Part shown: positions 18,996 through 30,100 of the stretch, piece by piece
How the letters are laid out: each line of letters opens with the position of its first letter
How positions within the stretch are numbered: position 1 is the stretch's first letter
Notes under the pieces: generated by a model
Seen by the model: only the letters and a program-made list of their open reading frames with translations
Databases searched by the model: none
What the model was told of the DNA's origin: nothing
Program-made: the position numbers and the translations under genes
DNA from: a virus
Virus record (IMG/VR): IMGVR_UViG_3300037245_000098
Coordinates: 1 to 50,460 of that record
Direction: 5' to 3' (one strand)
Length of the DNA: 50,460 nucleotides

Positions 18996-19234
18996 CCGAG
19001 CAACAGATACAGAAAAAAAGAATTAATGAACTTGAGGCTCAGGGATATTATGTAATTAAGTTAATTAAAACTAACAAGAACGGAATCCCTGACGTGTTAG
19101 CTATACCACCACACGCTGAAGTTATATTCAGTGAGATAAAAACAAAGACAGGTAAGCTATCAAAACTACAGGAATACAGACTTAAAGAACTTAGTGCATT
19201 CGGGTTTAATACCGAGGTGTACAGAGGTGAATAA
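18992..19234 (+). CDS. VRR-NUC domain nuclease, 80 aa
   Basis: The 80 residues fit a stand-alone VRR-NUC fold: helix QKKRINELEAQGYYVIKLIK, then NGIPDVLAI with the catalytic Asp, IFSEIKTKTGKLSKLQ with E-x-K, and helix YRLKELSAFG. Stand-alone VRR-NUC proteins occur widely in phages and act as structure-specific nucleases. This one forms a run of small nucleases with 18624, 20311 and 20697. Confidence 0.85.
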   Translation: MTEQQIQKKRINELEAQGYYVIKLIKTNKNGIPDVLAIPPHAEVIFSEIKTKTGKLSKLQEYRLKELSAFGFNTEVYRGE

Positions 19235-19249
19235 TTAATTAATAATAAA

Positions 19250-19423
19250 ATGAATAGAGAAACAGAACAGCACCACCCACTTAACCAACAATTTTGGGAG
19301 TACGGTCAAAATTTTTGTGTAGACTGCCTGAAGTCGGGAGACTTTGTGTTAGATTGCACCCACGTAGACGAGGTACTATGTAAAGAATGTAAAGAAAAAA
19401 GAGATAATGGAGTCAACATATGA
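19250..19423 (+). CDS. Small zinc-ribbon protein, 57 aa
   Basis: ATG 19250 to TGA 19421-19423 gives MNRETEQHHPLNQQFWEYGQ followed by a Cys cluster, CVDCLKSG and CTHVDEVLCKEC. Two CxxC pairs about 20 residues apart form a plausible zinc ribbon. It overlaps the next gene's start by 17 bases. No family is assigned. Confidence 0.6.
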   Translation: MNRETEQHHPLNQQFWEYGQNFCVDCLKSGDFVLDCTHVDEVLCKECKEKRDNGVNI

Positions 19424-19697
19424 TGTTAGTGATATATTCGCAATCAAGGTAAGGATGCTCCCTAATAAAGAGGCAGTTGATATAGCTAGTCAGATAGACT
19501 ATAACTTTGAAAGGCTTCCTTTAACTGATGGGTGGACCGAGAAAATAGGTGGCGTATGTAATGTAAATGAAGAGCCACTATACTTTGAGGTAGAGTACAT
19601 ACATCAACCCGATGAGTCGCCTGCCTATCTTGATATGCAAATCATAGAGCTAGATGACTACTTAGACTACGTAATAGAAAAGAAAATATTAAAATAA
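19407..19697 (+). CDS. Hypothetical acidic protein, 96 aa
   Basis: The 96 residues start MESTYDVSDIFAIKVRMLPN. They are acidic with a beta-like middle (YFEVEYIHQPDESPAYLDMQ) and end with a short helix before KKILK. No motif is recognised. It lies in the replication/nuclease run, overlapping the zinc-ribbon gene and preceding the second DnaA-domain-IV-like gene by seven bases. Confidence 0.65.
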   Translation: MESTYDVSDIFAIKVRMLPNKEAVDIASQIDYNFERLPLTDGWTEKIGGVCNVNEEPLYFEVEYIHQPDESPAYLDMQIIELDDYLDYVIEKKILK

Positions 19698-19704
19698 AAT
19701 AACA

Positions 19705-20127
19705 ATGAGAAAAACAATAATAGACACAAAACTACAGCACAAGATAATTAAACTAATTAACGATACATTTAAGATAGATATAGTAAACAAGACACGAAAG
19801 CAGGAGTATGTTTTTGGTAGAATGATTTACTATAAAATACTTAGAGAGCTAGGATATGGGTTCATGCCTATAGGTAAGACGCTAGGCAAAGACCACTCCA
19901 CAATTATACATAGTATAAGAGCCTTTGATGATATAACTGTATACGACAAGGAGCTTTACAACACATATAAGGTTATAAAGGATATGATATTTGAAGGTAT
20001 ACAAGACCCCGTAACTCAGGAAGACACATACCCACAGCTAATAAGAAAGCTAATACATTTGGAAAGAGAGAACAAAAGATTAAATTTGTACATCGAGGAC
20101 TTAGAACACAAATATTTAAACGCATAG
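19705..20127 (+). CDS. DnaA domain IV-like protein with coiled coil, 140 aa
   Basis: Residues about 30-75 carry the DnaA domain-IV signature: FGRMIYYKILRELGYGFMPI for the first helices, then GKTLGKDHSTIIHSI, where KDHSTIIH is nearly the classical DHST box-reading loop. The ATPase part is missing. The C-terminal 35 residues (IRKLIHLERENKRLNLYIED) form a coiled coil, which suggests dimerisation. With the similar protein at 11962 this makes two orphan box-readers in one phage. A role at the origin or as a transcription factor is inference. Confidence 0.7.
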   Translation: MRKTIIDTKLQHKIIKLINDTFKIDIVNKTRKQEYVFGRMIYYKILRELGYGFMPIGKTLGKDHSTIIHSIRAFDDITVYDKELYNTYKVIKDMIFEGIQDPVTQEDTYPQLIRKLIHLERENKRLNLYIEDLEHKYLNA

Positions 20128-20321
20128 TGTCACATAGCATTTCATCCATAGACAACGAGAGAGTGAAGACAATAAATTCGCTTATGGATGAAATGTATTC
20201 TCACTTACCTAACATATACGAGTCTCTTGTAGATAAAGACCTACATGAATCGCAAGAACATATAGATGCTTTGATAGATTTACTAAACATGGTAAAGGAT
20301 TCCATTGACGATGAGCTATAA
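20127..20321 (+). CDS. Hypothetical helical protein, 64 aa
   Basis: The GTG at 20127 shares a base with the previous TAG stop, and no ATG is available until residue 20, so GTG is taken as the start. The 64 residues (MSHSISSIDNERVKTINSLM and on) are acidic and entirely helical. No family is recognised. It overlaps the HNH gene by 11 bases. Confidence 0.6.
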   Translation: MSHSISSIDNERVKTINSLMDEMYSHLPNIYESLVDKDLHESQEHIDALIDLLNMVKDSIDDEL

Positions 20322-20700
20322 AGTATGCGTAAGTTGTAATAAATCTCTGCCTGCTACAGATTATCATTCCGCAGGACAAAAAAATAAAAAGGGTGAGACA
20401 TATATGCGTGCAAGCTGCAAGGTCTGTAATCTAAAAGTAAAAAGAATAAGAAAGAAAAGTATAAGGGGGTGGCTAAGGGATTATAAAATGAGCTTAAGTT
20501 GCGAGGGGTGCGGATACTCTAAAGAAACTAGTAAAACATTCTCAACAAAGGCATTGCAGTTTCATCACTCAGAAGGAGATAAGAGTTTTGAGATAGGGAA
20601 CTCAATAGGTAACGGCTATAGTGTAGAAAATATACAAAAAGAAATAGATAAGTGTATGGTGTTATGTTCGAGGTGCCACGCAGAGTTACACGATAAATGA
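20311..20700 (+). CDS. HNH endonuclease with zinc fingers, 129 aa
   Basis: A TTG at 20305 would add two residues; the ATG at 20311 is preferred. CVSCNKSLP and CKVCNLKVKR form an N-terminal zinc-finger pair, and CEGCGYS with CSRCHAELH form the second metal site. The HNH core is ALQFHHSEGDKSFEIGNSIG, with the His pair, and the CHAELH end. Phage HNH proteins act in packaging or as free-standing homing nucleases; either is possible here. It overlaps the next gene as ATGA, so it belongs to the operon. Confidence 0.85.
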   Translation: MSYKVCVSCNKSLPATDYHSAGQKNKKGETYMRASCKVCNLKVKRIRKKSIRGWLRDYKMSLSCEGCGYSKETSKTFSTKALQFHHSEGDKSFEIGNSIGNGYSVENIQKEIDKCMVLCSRCHAELHDK

Positions 20701-21107
20701 GGTTTGAATCAAACAAAGATATAGACAGAGAGGAGCTAGCAATAAATAAATTCGTTAGTAAATTTCGTGGTACGTTTAAAAAACTAGACCCAAACGATGT
20801 AGACTATAGGGTTTATGATGAGTCTAATAAACTAATAGCATACGTAGAGGTGAAGGGTAGGTATAGGACTATTGCTAATGCATACCCACTACCTGTCGCT
20901 GCTCGAAAGGTTGTTAAGCTTTGTGACAAAAGGCTGAATCCCGTTATCGTATGGGCGTGTGATGACGGAATCATATATGGTAAGCCAACACACCTACACG
21001 GAGATGTGAGATGGGGAGGCAGAAATCCACGTGAAGGTGCAGTGAATGACCAAGAGCTTATGGTCTACTACGATAAACAAAAAGAGTTCAGGTACTTTAA
21101 GTACTAA
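20697..21107 (+). CDS. PD-(D/E)XK-like nuclease, 136 aa
   Basis: VDYRVYDESNKLIAYVEVKG (about residues 37-56) has the strand-Asp-strand-E-x-K order of PD-(D/E)XK enzymes. A basic helix (PVAARKVVKLCDKR) and the strand NPVIVWACDDGI complete the fold. The C-terminus is aromatic. It is the last plus-strand gene and its stop is one base before a palindrome marking the meeting point with the late genes. The nuclease call is moderate because the family is diverse. Confidence 0.6.
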   Translation: MRFESNKDIDREELAINKFVSKFRGTFKKLDPNDVDYRVYDESNKLIAYVEVKGRYRTIANAYPLPVAARKVVKLCDKRLNPVIVWACDDGIIYGKPTHLHGDVRWGGRNPREGAVNDQELMVYYDKQKEFRYFKY

Positions 21108-21108
21108 A

Positions 21109-21124
21109 GTGTCCTACAGGACAC
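21109..21124. repeat. Palindrome at the convergent gene junction
   Basis: GTGTCCTACAGGACAC lies between the stops of the last plus-strand gene (21107) and the last minus-strand gene (21151). Being symmetric, it could end or protect both transcripts. No clear T-run is present on either strand. Confidence 0.75.
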
Positions 21125-21150
21125 CCTAAAAAGCATACCCCTTTTATCCC

Positions 21151-24100
21151 CTAATCCGACAGCCTATCCATAATATCTTGTATGTCTTTTTTCCTTGCTG
21201 AATTAGTAGACGTACTCTTACCTTTTGACTTCGATTGTCCACTGCCCGGTCTGTAAGAGTAAGTAACTCCCATCATATCATACATAGCTTTCTCATCGAA
21301 ACCACCTGTAAATGTTTTAGCAAGACCTACTAGCGGGTCTACCTGAACACCTGCTGCTAACTCTCCAAGTACTTTTGCTCCCTCCAATATAGGGTCTGCC
21401 TTGTCATATTTAACTCCGTTCTTCCATTTTTTATAGACAGAGCTTACGGGGTTAACACCTTGAGATATTGTCTTCCTATCTTCATATACCCAATCCGAAA
21501 TAGCTTGCTCGGCAGCCTCTCCAAATATAGGTATCTGATATATAAGATTAAGACCAAACAGAGCGTCTCTCATACGAGCCAATGCGGCATCTCTGTCTTT
21601 AGGGTCATCACTTGTTAACTTAAAAATATTAGCCACGCCTGTGAATAGAACGTTCGCAATGGAAGCATTTAGATACAGTGAGCGTATGTCTTGTAGTTTT
21701 ATCTTTGATGCATCCTTAGTTTTTATTGCCTCTTGGGTTTGTCTGCCAAGGTTAGTAGTTGCTTGCATAACCTTATTTATCTGTAAGAATAGTGTACTAC
21801 CAAACATAGTTACCGTTCTTGTGAGTGCGTTAGGATTCATTTGTAATGGAATCTTTTCAGTTGCCCTTCGACTCTGCTGAGTTGCGTTGTAGTCATTGAA
21901 CTCCTGTTTAGCTTGGGCATTACTCATACCATTCTTAATGTTACGTCTGTAGTTTACCATATAGCCCATAACACCCATAATATCTCCAATGACAGTTGGA
22001 GATGCAGCTATTCTTTTGCCTCCCCTACCAAGCTTTGCCCACATAGCTTGATTACTTTCAAAATCTTTGAACGTAGGCTGTCCTGATTCTAATCCCATAA
22101 GGTCTCCCTTGACACCAAGCTCTACCCTTCTTTTAAATAAAGAAGACATATTCATCGCCTCGGTAAGTGGTCGGCTTTTTAATCCAATATGTTTTCCTGA
22201 AACCTTTTCTGCCCCCATGACTGTAATCTCTGCTAAAAGATTGGCGGATAGCATTGCGGTGTCTATCATAAACATAACAGTATCTAATCCTAATGTTGAC
22301 TTCCCTTTTCTAAAACGATAATTTTCTAAGGCGTTTATAAAAGATGTAGCCTGCTTAGGTATCTGCATTACCTTTAATGCTAAAGCAAAAGATGTATATT
22401 TACTCTGCAGAATATCTACAATCTTCATAGATTGAGTAGGGTTTCTAAACGAGTCAGGGTTTATTGCATAGTTGATTGCGTTTTTCACAACACCTGTCAA
22501 TGACATCGACTCCAACAAAGTTTTTGTGTATGAGTTGTCGAATATCCCTTGAATAATCTTAACAGGCATAGCGTAAGCCTTGTACCTTTCCATAGTTTTT
22601 ATATGGGTCTGTAGTGTGGCAGCAAAGTCTGCGTCCAATACAACTCCACTCCTTACGTCTGTCCTTGTCTTTAATGCAGGTGCAGACTCTGCGTTAAATA
22701 TCCTGCTAAAATCGCCTGTAGATAAAAGGCTTTCAGTCCCTGTACTAATTGTTTGGGTAGGGAAATAGTTCTCTACGTAGTCAAGGTTTATATCGTTAAC
22801 CTGTCTATATACACCGTTAACCTCATTGTAGTATTCATTACTTAAGAACTCAACTATTTTATCTGAAACACCTGTAAGCTGTGGTCCAAGAAAGGCTTCG
22901 ACCTCAGTCATAACCTGTTGTGTAAAGCCTTGCTTTTCTAGTTTAGCACGTTGTACAGGGTTCTTATATAGAGAATAGATACGCATTAGTTGGTCAACAC
23001 TTCCGTCCCAATCTTCGGCAGTCTTACCTATACTCCCGTCCTTGTTTATTTTTTTAACCATCACAGTCATAGTCCCTCCGCTATAAATAATATCACGCAC
23101 TTGGTCCATACCTTTATCTATACCATCTATGCTATTGACTATCTCGTCTAACTTGTTCTGAGTCCTGAAATATCCTTCCATGTTAGCCTCATCGGCACGG
23201 TTTAATCTATTATAGATATTCTCTGTAAAGAAGTTACCTGAGATATCTAAATTGTTCGTCAACGTACCTAGATGTTTAAAGTTATTTTTAAAACTTTTCA
23301 TAAGTTCAGAGAACGTGCTCCACTTATAGTGCTTAATATATTCCTTAATCCACTTTGCGTAATCCTTGTCGGCATACATCTTATGTATCTTATCCCGGTC
23401 TCTTGTTAGTTGGTTTTTGTCTTTAGGTGTACCGTCTTTATCTAATATCTCTTCGCCAAAGTCTTTGGTCATTTGTATCTCACCCTCTCTGTTGATGGAT
23501 TTTATCTGTTCTACCCTTGCTTTTCTACGACTCTTGTATCTTCTGATACCCTCAGCATTAACCTCTTTAAGTGATGCAAGTAAAGATTGTGTATCTTCAA
23601 GGCTCATATTACCTATGTCGCTAAAGTTATCAAACGCATAAGACAGGTTGACTAGCCTCTCCTCTTGCTGTGTTAACTTCTCTCCTTGTATCTCTTTTAG
23701 GATAGCTTCGTTAATTAGGGATTCATTATCCGCTAACTCATTCATAATCTTAAGCATCCCTTCCACATCATTCTTTATCACCCTGCTTAATACATCGTTA
23801 GACGCTTTCAGAAAAGCCCTAGCCTCTGCGGATATGCCTGTGCTTTTTTGCTTTTTAGATTCAGTAATCCTTGCCTTAGATTTTTTCTTAACTAATGTCT
23901 GTATTTCTTTAACTACATCATTCTTTACTCTCTGTCTAACAATGTTTACTTGCTTCTCTATGGCAGCCATATCTTTTAATATGGTTGCATCTGTAGCCTT
24001 TGCAATAATATTATTTAGCTTGTTGACTGTAGATGTTGTTATGTTACTCGCATCAGGTAGAGCCTTACGAATAATTTCACGCACTGCTCGCTTCACGCTT

Positions 24101-27100
24101 TGTAGATTATCAGAAGCCTCCTTACGGGTCTTTATCCTCTGTTTAATCGCATTTATTTCTCTTTGTACAGAAACATTAGCACGGGTATCTATAGTCTTGT
24201 CTAACGCAACAATAAGGGCGTCTTGAGTCTGCTTAGGTTGAGCCTCAAATATGGGCTCAGCCTTTAGTATCTCAATGGCTTTTAGTCTTATCTGAGATTT
24301 AGTCTTTGGCGGATTAGTAATTGTCGTAGACACACCTACCCTTGGATATCTTCTAAGAACCTCTTCGTCTGTCATTGCAAACAACGTAGGGTTAGCCTCA
24401 CGAAGACGTGTAGCACGTTCAGTTTTCTGCTCTTCAGTCTCTCTCTGATACGTTCTTGTTCGTGTAGGTTTAGTGTATGCCTTTAGTTTTGTTCTTACAT
24501 TATCAAACAATACCCTACCTTCATCCATTCCTCCCTCAACGTCACCAAACTCCGGTATGACTGCTACGTCATTAAAAAGACCCGTGTCAAGGTGGGTTAC
24601 TAACGCCTCATTTATATCAGCCTTATTAAGCCCTTGTTCCTTTAATACTATCCTGATTGCAGCATCACTATACCCTGCCTCTCTTGCAGTAGATACAATA
24701 GTGGTTGCAGGCATATCAGTAATACTATTCCCTGTCATTAACTGTAGCTGTGTCCCAATCTGTTTCGATTGGGCTTCTGCAAAGACCTCTTCACCTGAAA
24801 GTAAATCAACTACTACTCCCTGTAGGAACTCATCAAGGCTTAGGTTTTGAACCTCTTCGTCACTCATCTTTGATAGACCAACTAAAGACTTAACAAAGTT
24901 ATATAGTTTATTAAGCCAATTCTTAAAGTCAGCCTTTACAGATGCGTCAGCAAATGACTGTCCCTTGTCTCCAATAGCTGTAGCAAGAGCCTCTTCTAAA
25001 ATAAATTCTCTTATCTCTGCATCTGTCGCACCCTGCTTCTTCATATCCTTAATTACCCTCTTGTATTCAGGGCTATTTTCGATTTGAGATATGTATGTGT
25101 CGTCAGTCTCTATTAGTTCTAATCCTTTTTGATATAGCTCAGGTCTAAATTCTTTTGCAACTGCATTCCATATGTGACCAAACTCGTGTATAGGTGTGTT
25201 CGTGTTTGCAGCCTTAGGGTTTAGGTATAGCTTACCTTTATAAACGGCTCCATAAACTTTGTTACCTGTACGCTGTGTTTTAGTTGTCACCTCCACCACG
25301 TCAGGTTGAATTAATAAATTATCAAACGTTGCTTGGTCTGTTATAACCTCTACGTTGGGGAACGACTTGCTTAGTAGGTTTACAAAGTTTGCATATGACC
25401 TCGCCACAGGAGACATAATCTTCTTCGCCTGTGTTGATGTAACAGATGCCTTATACATCGTATCTGAAATTGCCTCTGCCGCAGTAAAAGGTCTAGTAGT
25501 TTTAGGTGTTACCTTTCCTGTTTTTTTATCTACCTTTTCTGCAACATTCTTTCTTATTATCTTACTAAACTTAGCTTCAATCGTATCTTTAAAACCTTTT
25601 ATGACATTCCAAAAAGGAGTTGTCTCCCGTAACAAAGCCACAGGCTTACCCCTTAATTGGAATGGGTAGTTAGGATGTTCGGGTATACCTTCTTCCCTTT
25701 GTTGCTCAGGACTAACTATGGCATCGTCAATTGTCTCATTAGTTACTTTGTTGCCATTGCTGTCTTGAATTTCTAAGACCATAGTCAGTGAGCCTGCGGG
25801 TAGGTTTTTCACAAAGTCTTCTGTCAATGGCTCTCTTAGTGTCTGCATAGTAATGCCTTCAGACTCTAAGGTCTTGCCTATCTCTGTTTCGGATGCCTTG
25901 TCATCAAGGGGAACTATATTCTTAAACACCTTAGCCTTTGTCTCAAGGCTAAGTGTGTCCATATTATCAAACAGTTCTTTTACCGTTGTGGATTTAGCAA
26001 GTATGTCTTCGACCTTTTGGGTATCAATCCCCTTAGCTCCATACACCTTACCCTTTAGTTGAGCTATTACTTGGTCAAATATAACCTGTTGTGTGTCGTT
26101 ATCTAGCTTAGATATCTCGTTTAAAAACTGTGTTCTTATTGCCGTGTTAGAACTCAAAGCGTCAGGGTTCATATTATATACCACCGTATAGTCAGACTCG
26201 ACTGCACCCTTCGCAATCTTACGTACCGATGCTTCGTCAAGATTTGCCCATGCAATGTTATGCTTACGTATAGCAGGGTTCAAAGCAAAGAATGGACCAC
26301 CCATAAACTCTTCATTGGTTATGAGTTGGTCTGCCATTATAAGGTTAATCTTCTTACCAATCAATTCGCTTAGACCCATACGCCTAAGGTCTTTAGCGAG
26401 AGATGTGTTTTCATCTATAACAATTGGTATTGTTTGAATGTCAACCTCCTCTACGGTATATGAGTTCTCTGATATCTTCTCCTGCTGAAGCTTCATCAAT
26501 CTAGTTGCCTCTTCAGTCAATTGCTTTTGTCTCTGCTCGTTAGTTAACGTGTCAGCTAATTTGAATTTTGGATTCTGTTTTTTGATAAAAGCCTGCAAGT
26601 CTTCTACCTCTTGTTCTAAGTTTTGTTTTTCTTCAGTTACGTATGTATTGATATCGTTCAAAAGAATAATCTCTCCTGTTGTCCCATCTTCATTTTTTGT
26701 CACAATAGAATCGTATCCTTCTTTTTTCAATGCATTAGATAGCCTTTTACCCTTCTTATTTCCATACTGTTTAGAAAGTGTACGCTTATATTCTATCTGA
26801 GTGTCTCCCGTTACATCAATAACTAATGGGGATTTTAACTGTATGTCTCCTGTCTCAAAACCTTGAGGTGTAAAGTCGCTAACCTTTTGTGTTACATAAG
26901 TTCCTGATGCCTCTACATCCTGACCAAACTCTTTACCCATTTTAGGGGCAGGCTCAGTATTTCTATTATAAGATATAGTGACAGGAGTTTTAGTTGATAC
27001 TTTATCGCCTCTTACTTCTGTAACTTCAGTCTTTTTAGTAACCTTTACTTTAGGTGCAACCTCTATGTTGTCCGACAAAACCTTTAACGCATCTTCCTTA

Positions 27101-30100
27101 GACTCTACATTAGACTCTATGACTTCCTCTCCCTGTCTTACTGAGAACTTACCGTCAGGCTGAGTAATAACTTGACCCTTAACCTCGTTAGTTGTCTCGC
27201 CTATTACATCCTCGACTATAGCACCCTCTTCTACTTGTACGTTTGAGGTAGTAGGTTTAGTTGAAATAGTTAACGCTTCTTCGACTTCAGTTGTCTCAGT
27301 GGTCGTAGGTTCTGCGGTTTGCTGAATAGTCCGTAGGTCCCTTTCCACCGCTTGTATATCTCCGGTTTGTTTATCCTCAGAAACTCTTCCTGTTTCTTGC
27401 TTTTGAATGGCATCTTTTTTACTTATTAATAATTTTTGTACTTCAGGGTCATATAATACTGCGGTAGACCGATGCAGTATTTTACCTAACTTCTTAGATT
27501 TATCAAGTTTTTTTATAAATTGGTCACGAGTTACTTGTCTGCCTCGCCACATATACTTACCTGTCTTAGCCCTTTCAGTTTCAGGATTGCCTAAAATTAA
27601 ATCTAAGTTCACCTGCTCTGTTACGCCTTCCGTTAAAAGTCTGTTGTACTCTTTTTCGGTAAGCACCCCCTCGTTCAACATCTTCTTGTATTGAGCCTGC
27701 TGTTCTGTGCTTATACTTTGGACTTGACCTGTCTCTGCTATCTGTGCTATCTCGGCATTTATTTCTTTTATCTTACCCTTAAATACCTCTCTTGTATTTG
27801 TTGTTTGACCTAATTTATTACGAGCCTCAATCAGCCTGCCTAACCTTGTCTTAACATTTTTCTGTGTTGTAAGTGTATTACCTCTTAGTGCCAAAGACCC
27901 AATAGGTCCACCTGTAACAGAAGCAAGCTCGTTTACCTCTCTACGTATACCAATGTTCTCTCTAATTTTTTGTGCTTGTTCTGAATCTATCTTGCCAAGC
28001 TTCTCCATATTGTCTGTCCACGAATTTATACGTGTATCGCTTGCGGACTCATTCATCATAAAGTCCATATTGTTAGCAAGATTATCAGCAATCCCTGCGT
28101 TACTTCTATTTCTTTGGTCTCTATAGACATTTACCGCTGCGTTAGATACGTTGTTACCGCCTGCTCCACCTGCCTCAGCTCCAATCTCTTTCCAATCAAG
28201 CTCATCTCCTACGCTCGCCTGTGCTAATCCTTCCCCTAATGCCTCCATTGCCGGGTCAAAAGCTGCACGCTCTAATGCAAATACAGCTGCCCGTGTACCC
28301 GTAGATGCAAAAGTGCCTGCCTTAAATACTCTGCCCGAAAGACCTGATGATAACAAATCAACCGCACCAATCACAAGACCTCTCTTTACTCCTCTATCAT
28401 TGGCTTCATCCCACACCTCTTGTTTCATTAAACCCTCAGCAACCTCATCAGGGTTAAGGGTATTAAATCCTTGGTTTTCTAATGCTTCAATAACTGAATT
28501 AGAATATTCCATTGCAAAGCTTGTTGCTGCAAATCCTGTACGTACCCCGTACGCAAAACCTGTTGTAGCTCCACCTATAGCACCGGGGATTGCACCGACT
28601 CCACCTGCAGTTGAACCCGCAGCTGCACCAATACCTGTCCCTGTACCAACACCTGTTGCTACTGCTGATGGCACAAGCCACGCCCCGTAAGGTAGCATTT
28701 GACTTATAGAGTTAGCCGCCAATCCGACCATCCACTCCAAAGGGTCCCTCAAGAAATTATTCCACCCCTCTTTTGAACTTACCTGTCCAAAATACCTTGC
28801 GTTTACACGTGACGTTTTTCCTGACTGCTCGGATAGATACTGAGCAATTTTTTCTGCGGCTTCTTTTTTGTCGACCTCATCATCCAAGTCTGTGATGCCC
28901 ATACTTATCATAACAATTTGTTCCATGGCAAGACCACGAGATAAACCATCTTTCCAAGCAGTTGATATGCTTTCCCAATTATCTAAGTATTCATCTTGAA
29001 TGTTTTTATTTTCTTTCTTAGAGAAATAAGTCTCAGCAATATCATACTTCAATGCTGCTAAATTTTCAGTTGCAGACACTGTGTTTAATCCATTTATATA
29101 TACATCTTTTAAGCTAGCCTCATATTCATTTTTAGGTACATAGTTGACAATGTCTTTTGCCCTTATGCCAAAATTATTTATGACCTCAGAGTCTATCTTC
29201 ATATAGTCAAGCTGTGCCTTACGGTTAATTTCAGCAGATTTCCCTGCGGCTTGTCGTTGTTTTTTTGCTAGATATCCATCAAAGTCTTCCCTTGCCGTTG
29301 CTAAGTTTTGGTCATCTACATAGGTCTTAAACAACCTATCCTCTGTTTTTTCAATCTCTTTTATTCTCTCTGAAGCGTCAGTACGCAATACACCATTGAC
29401 ATAGAATTTACCATAAAGTTCTTTCTCTTCTTTTGTTAGGTTTGATTCTAGCCTGTCTCGTGGCTCACCCTCTAACATCTCTTCAAGAAACATTCTTTCA
29501 TCACGAGCCTGTTCGTACATATCGAACCCTGCCTTTGCTACATTGTAGTCAAGACCTCTCTCTGTATAAAATCTTTCCGCCTCAAGGTCTACGGTGCTCA
29601 CATCTTTCCATGAACCCTCTGCAAAATCTTGTGCCTCTTCTTCAGAGTCAAACGAAAACACCTCACCTCTTTTCTTAGCTTCGGCTATAGCATCTTCAGG
29701 AGACAATAGCTCCCAATCTATTGGCTTAGATGTTGTGTTATCAGGGTCTTTAGGGAACAGTGTCGGTGCTGCGTAATGCTTGCCATCCTCTTCGTACGAC
29801 ATCATCCTTACAGTAGACTGTGAGCCGTCAGCGTTAACCAAAGCCACAGGTCTTATGCTCTTAGCCTTTAATGCGTTGTCTAATGCAGTCTCTTCTTCCT
29901 TTTCTACATCTCTACCTACAGGTACAGCATTGTCTCTTATGAAGTCCTTAAGTTTACTCGCTGATGTTTCGTCTTCACTTCCTGTAAAGTTATCTAACTC
30001 GACAACACTCCTTGCACCCGTAAATGTGTTTCTTATTACTACCCTATCGAATCCTAAGATACCATAGTCTTCAGCTACAAACCCATACTTACCTAAGGTA

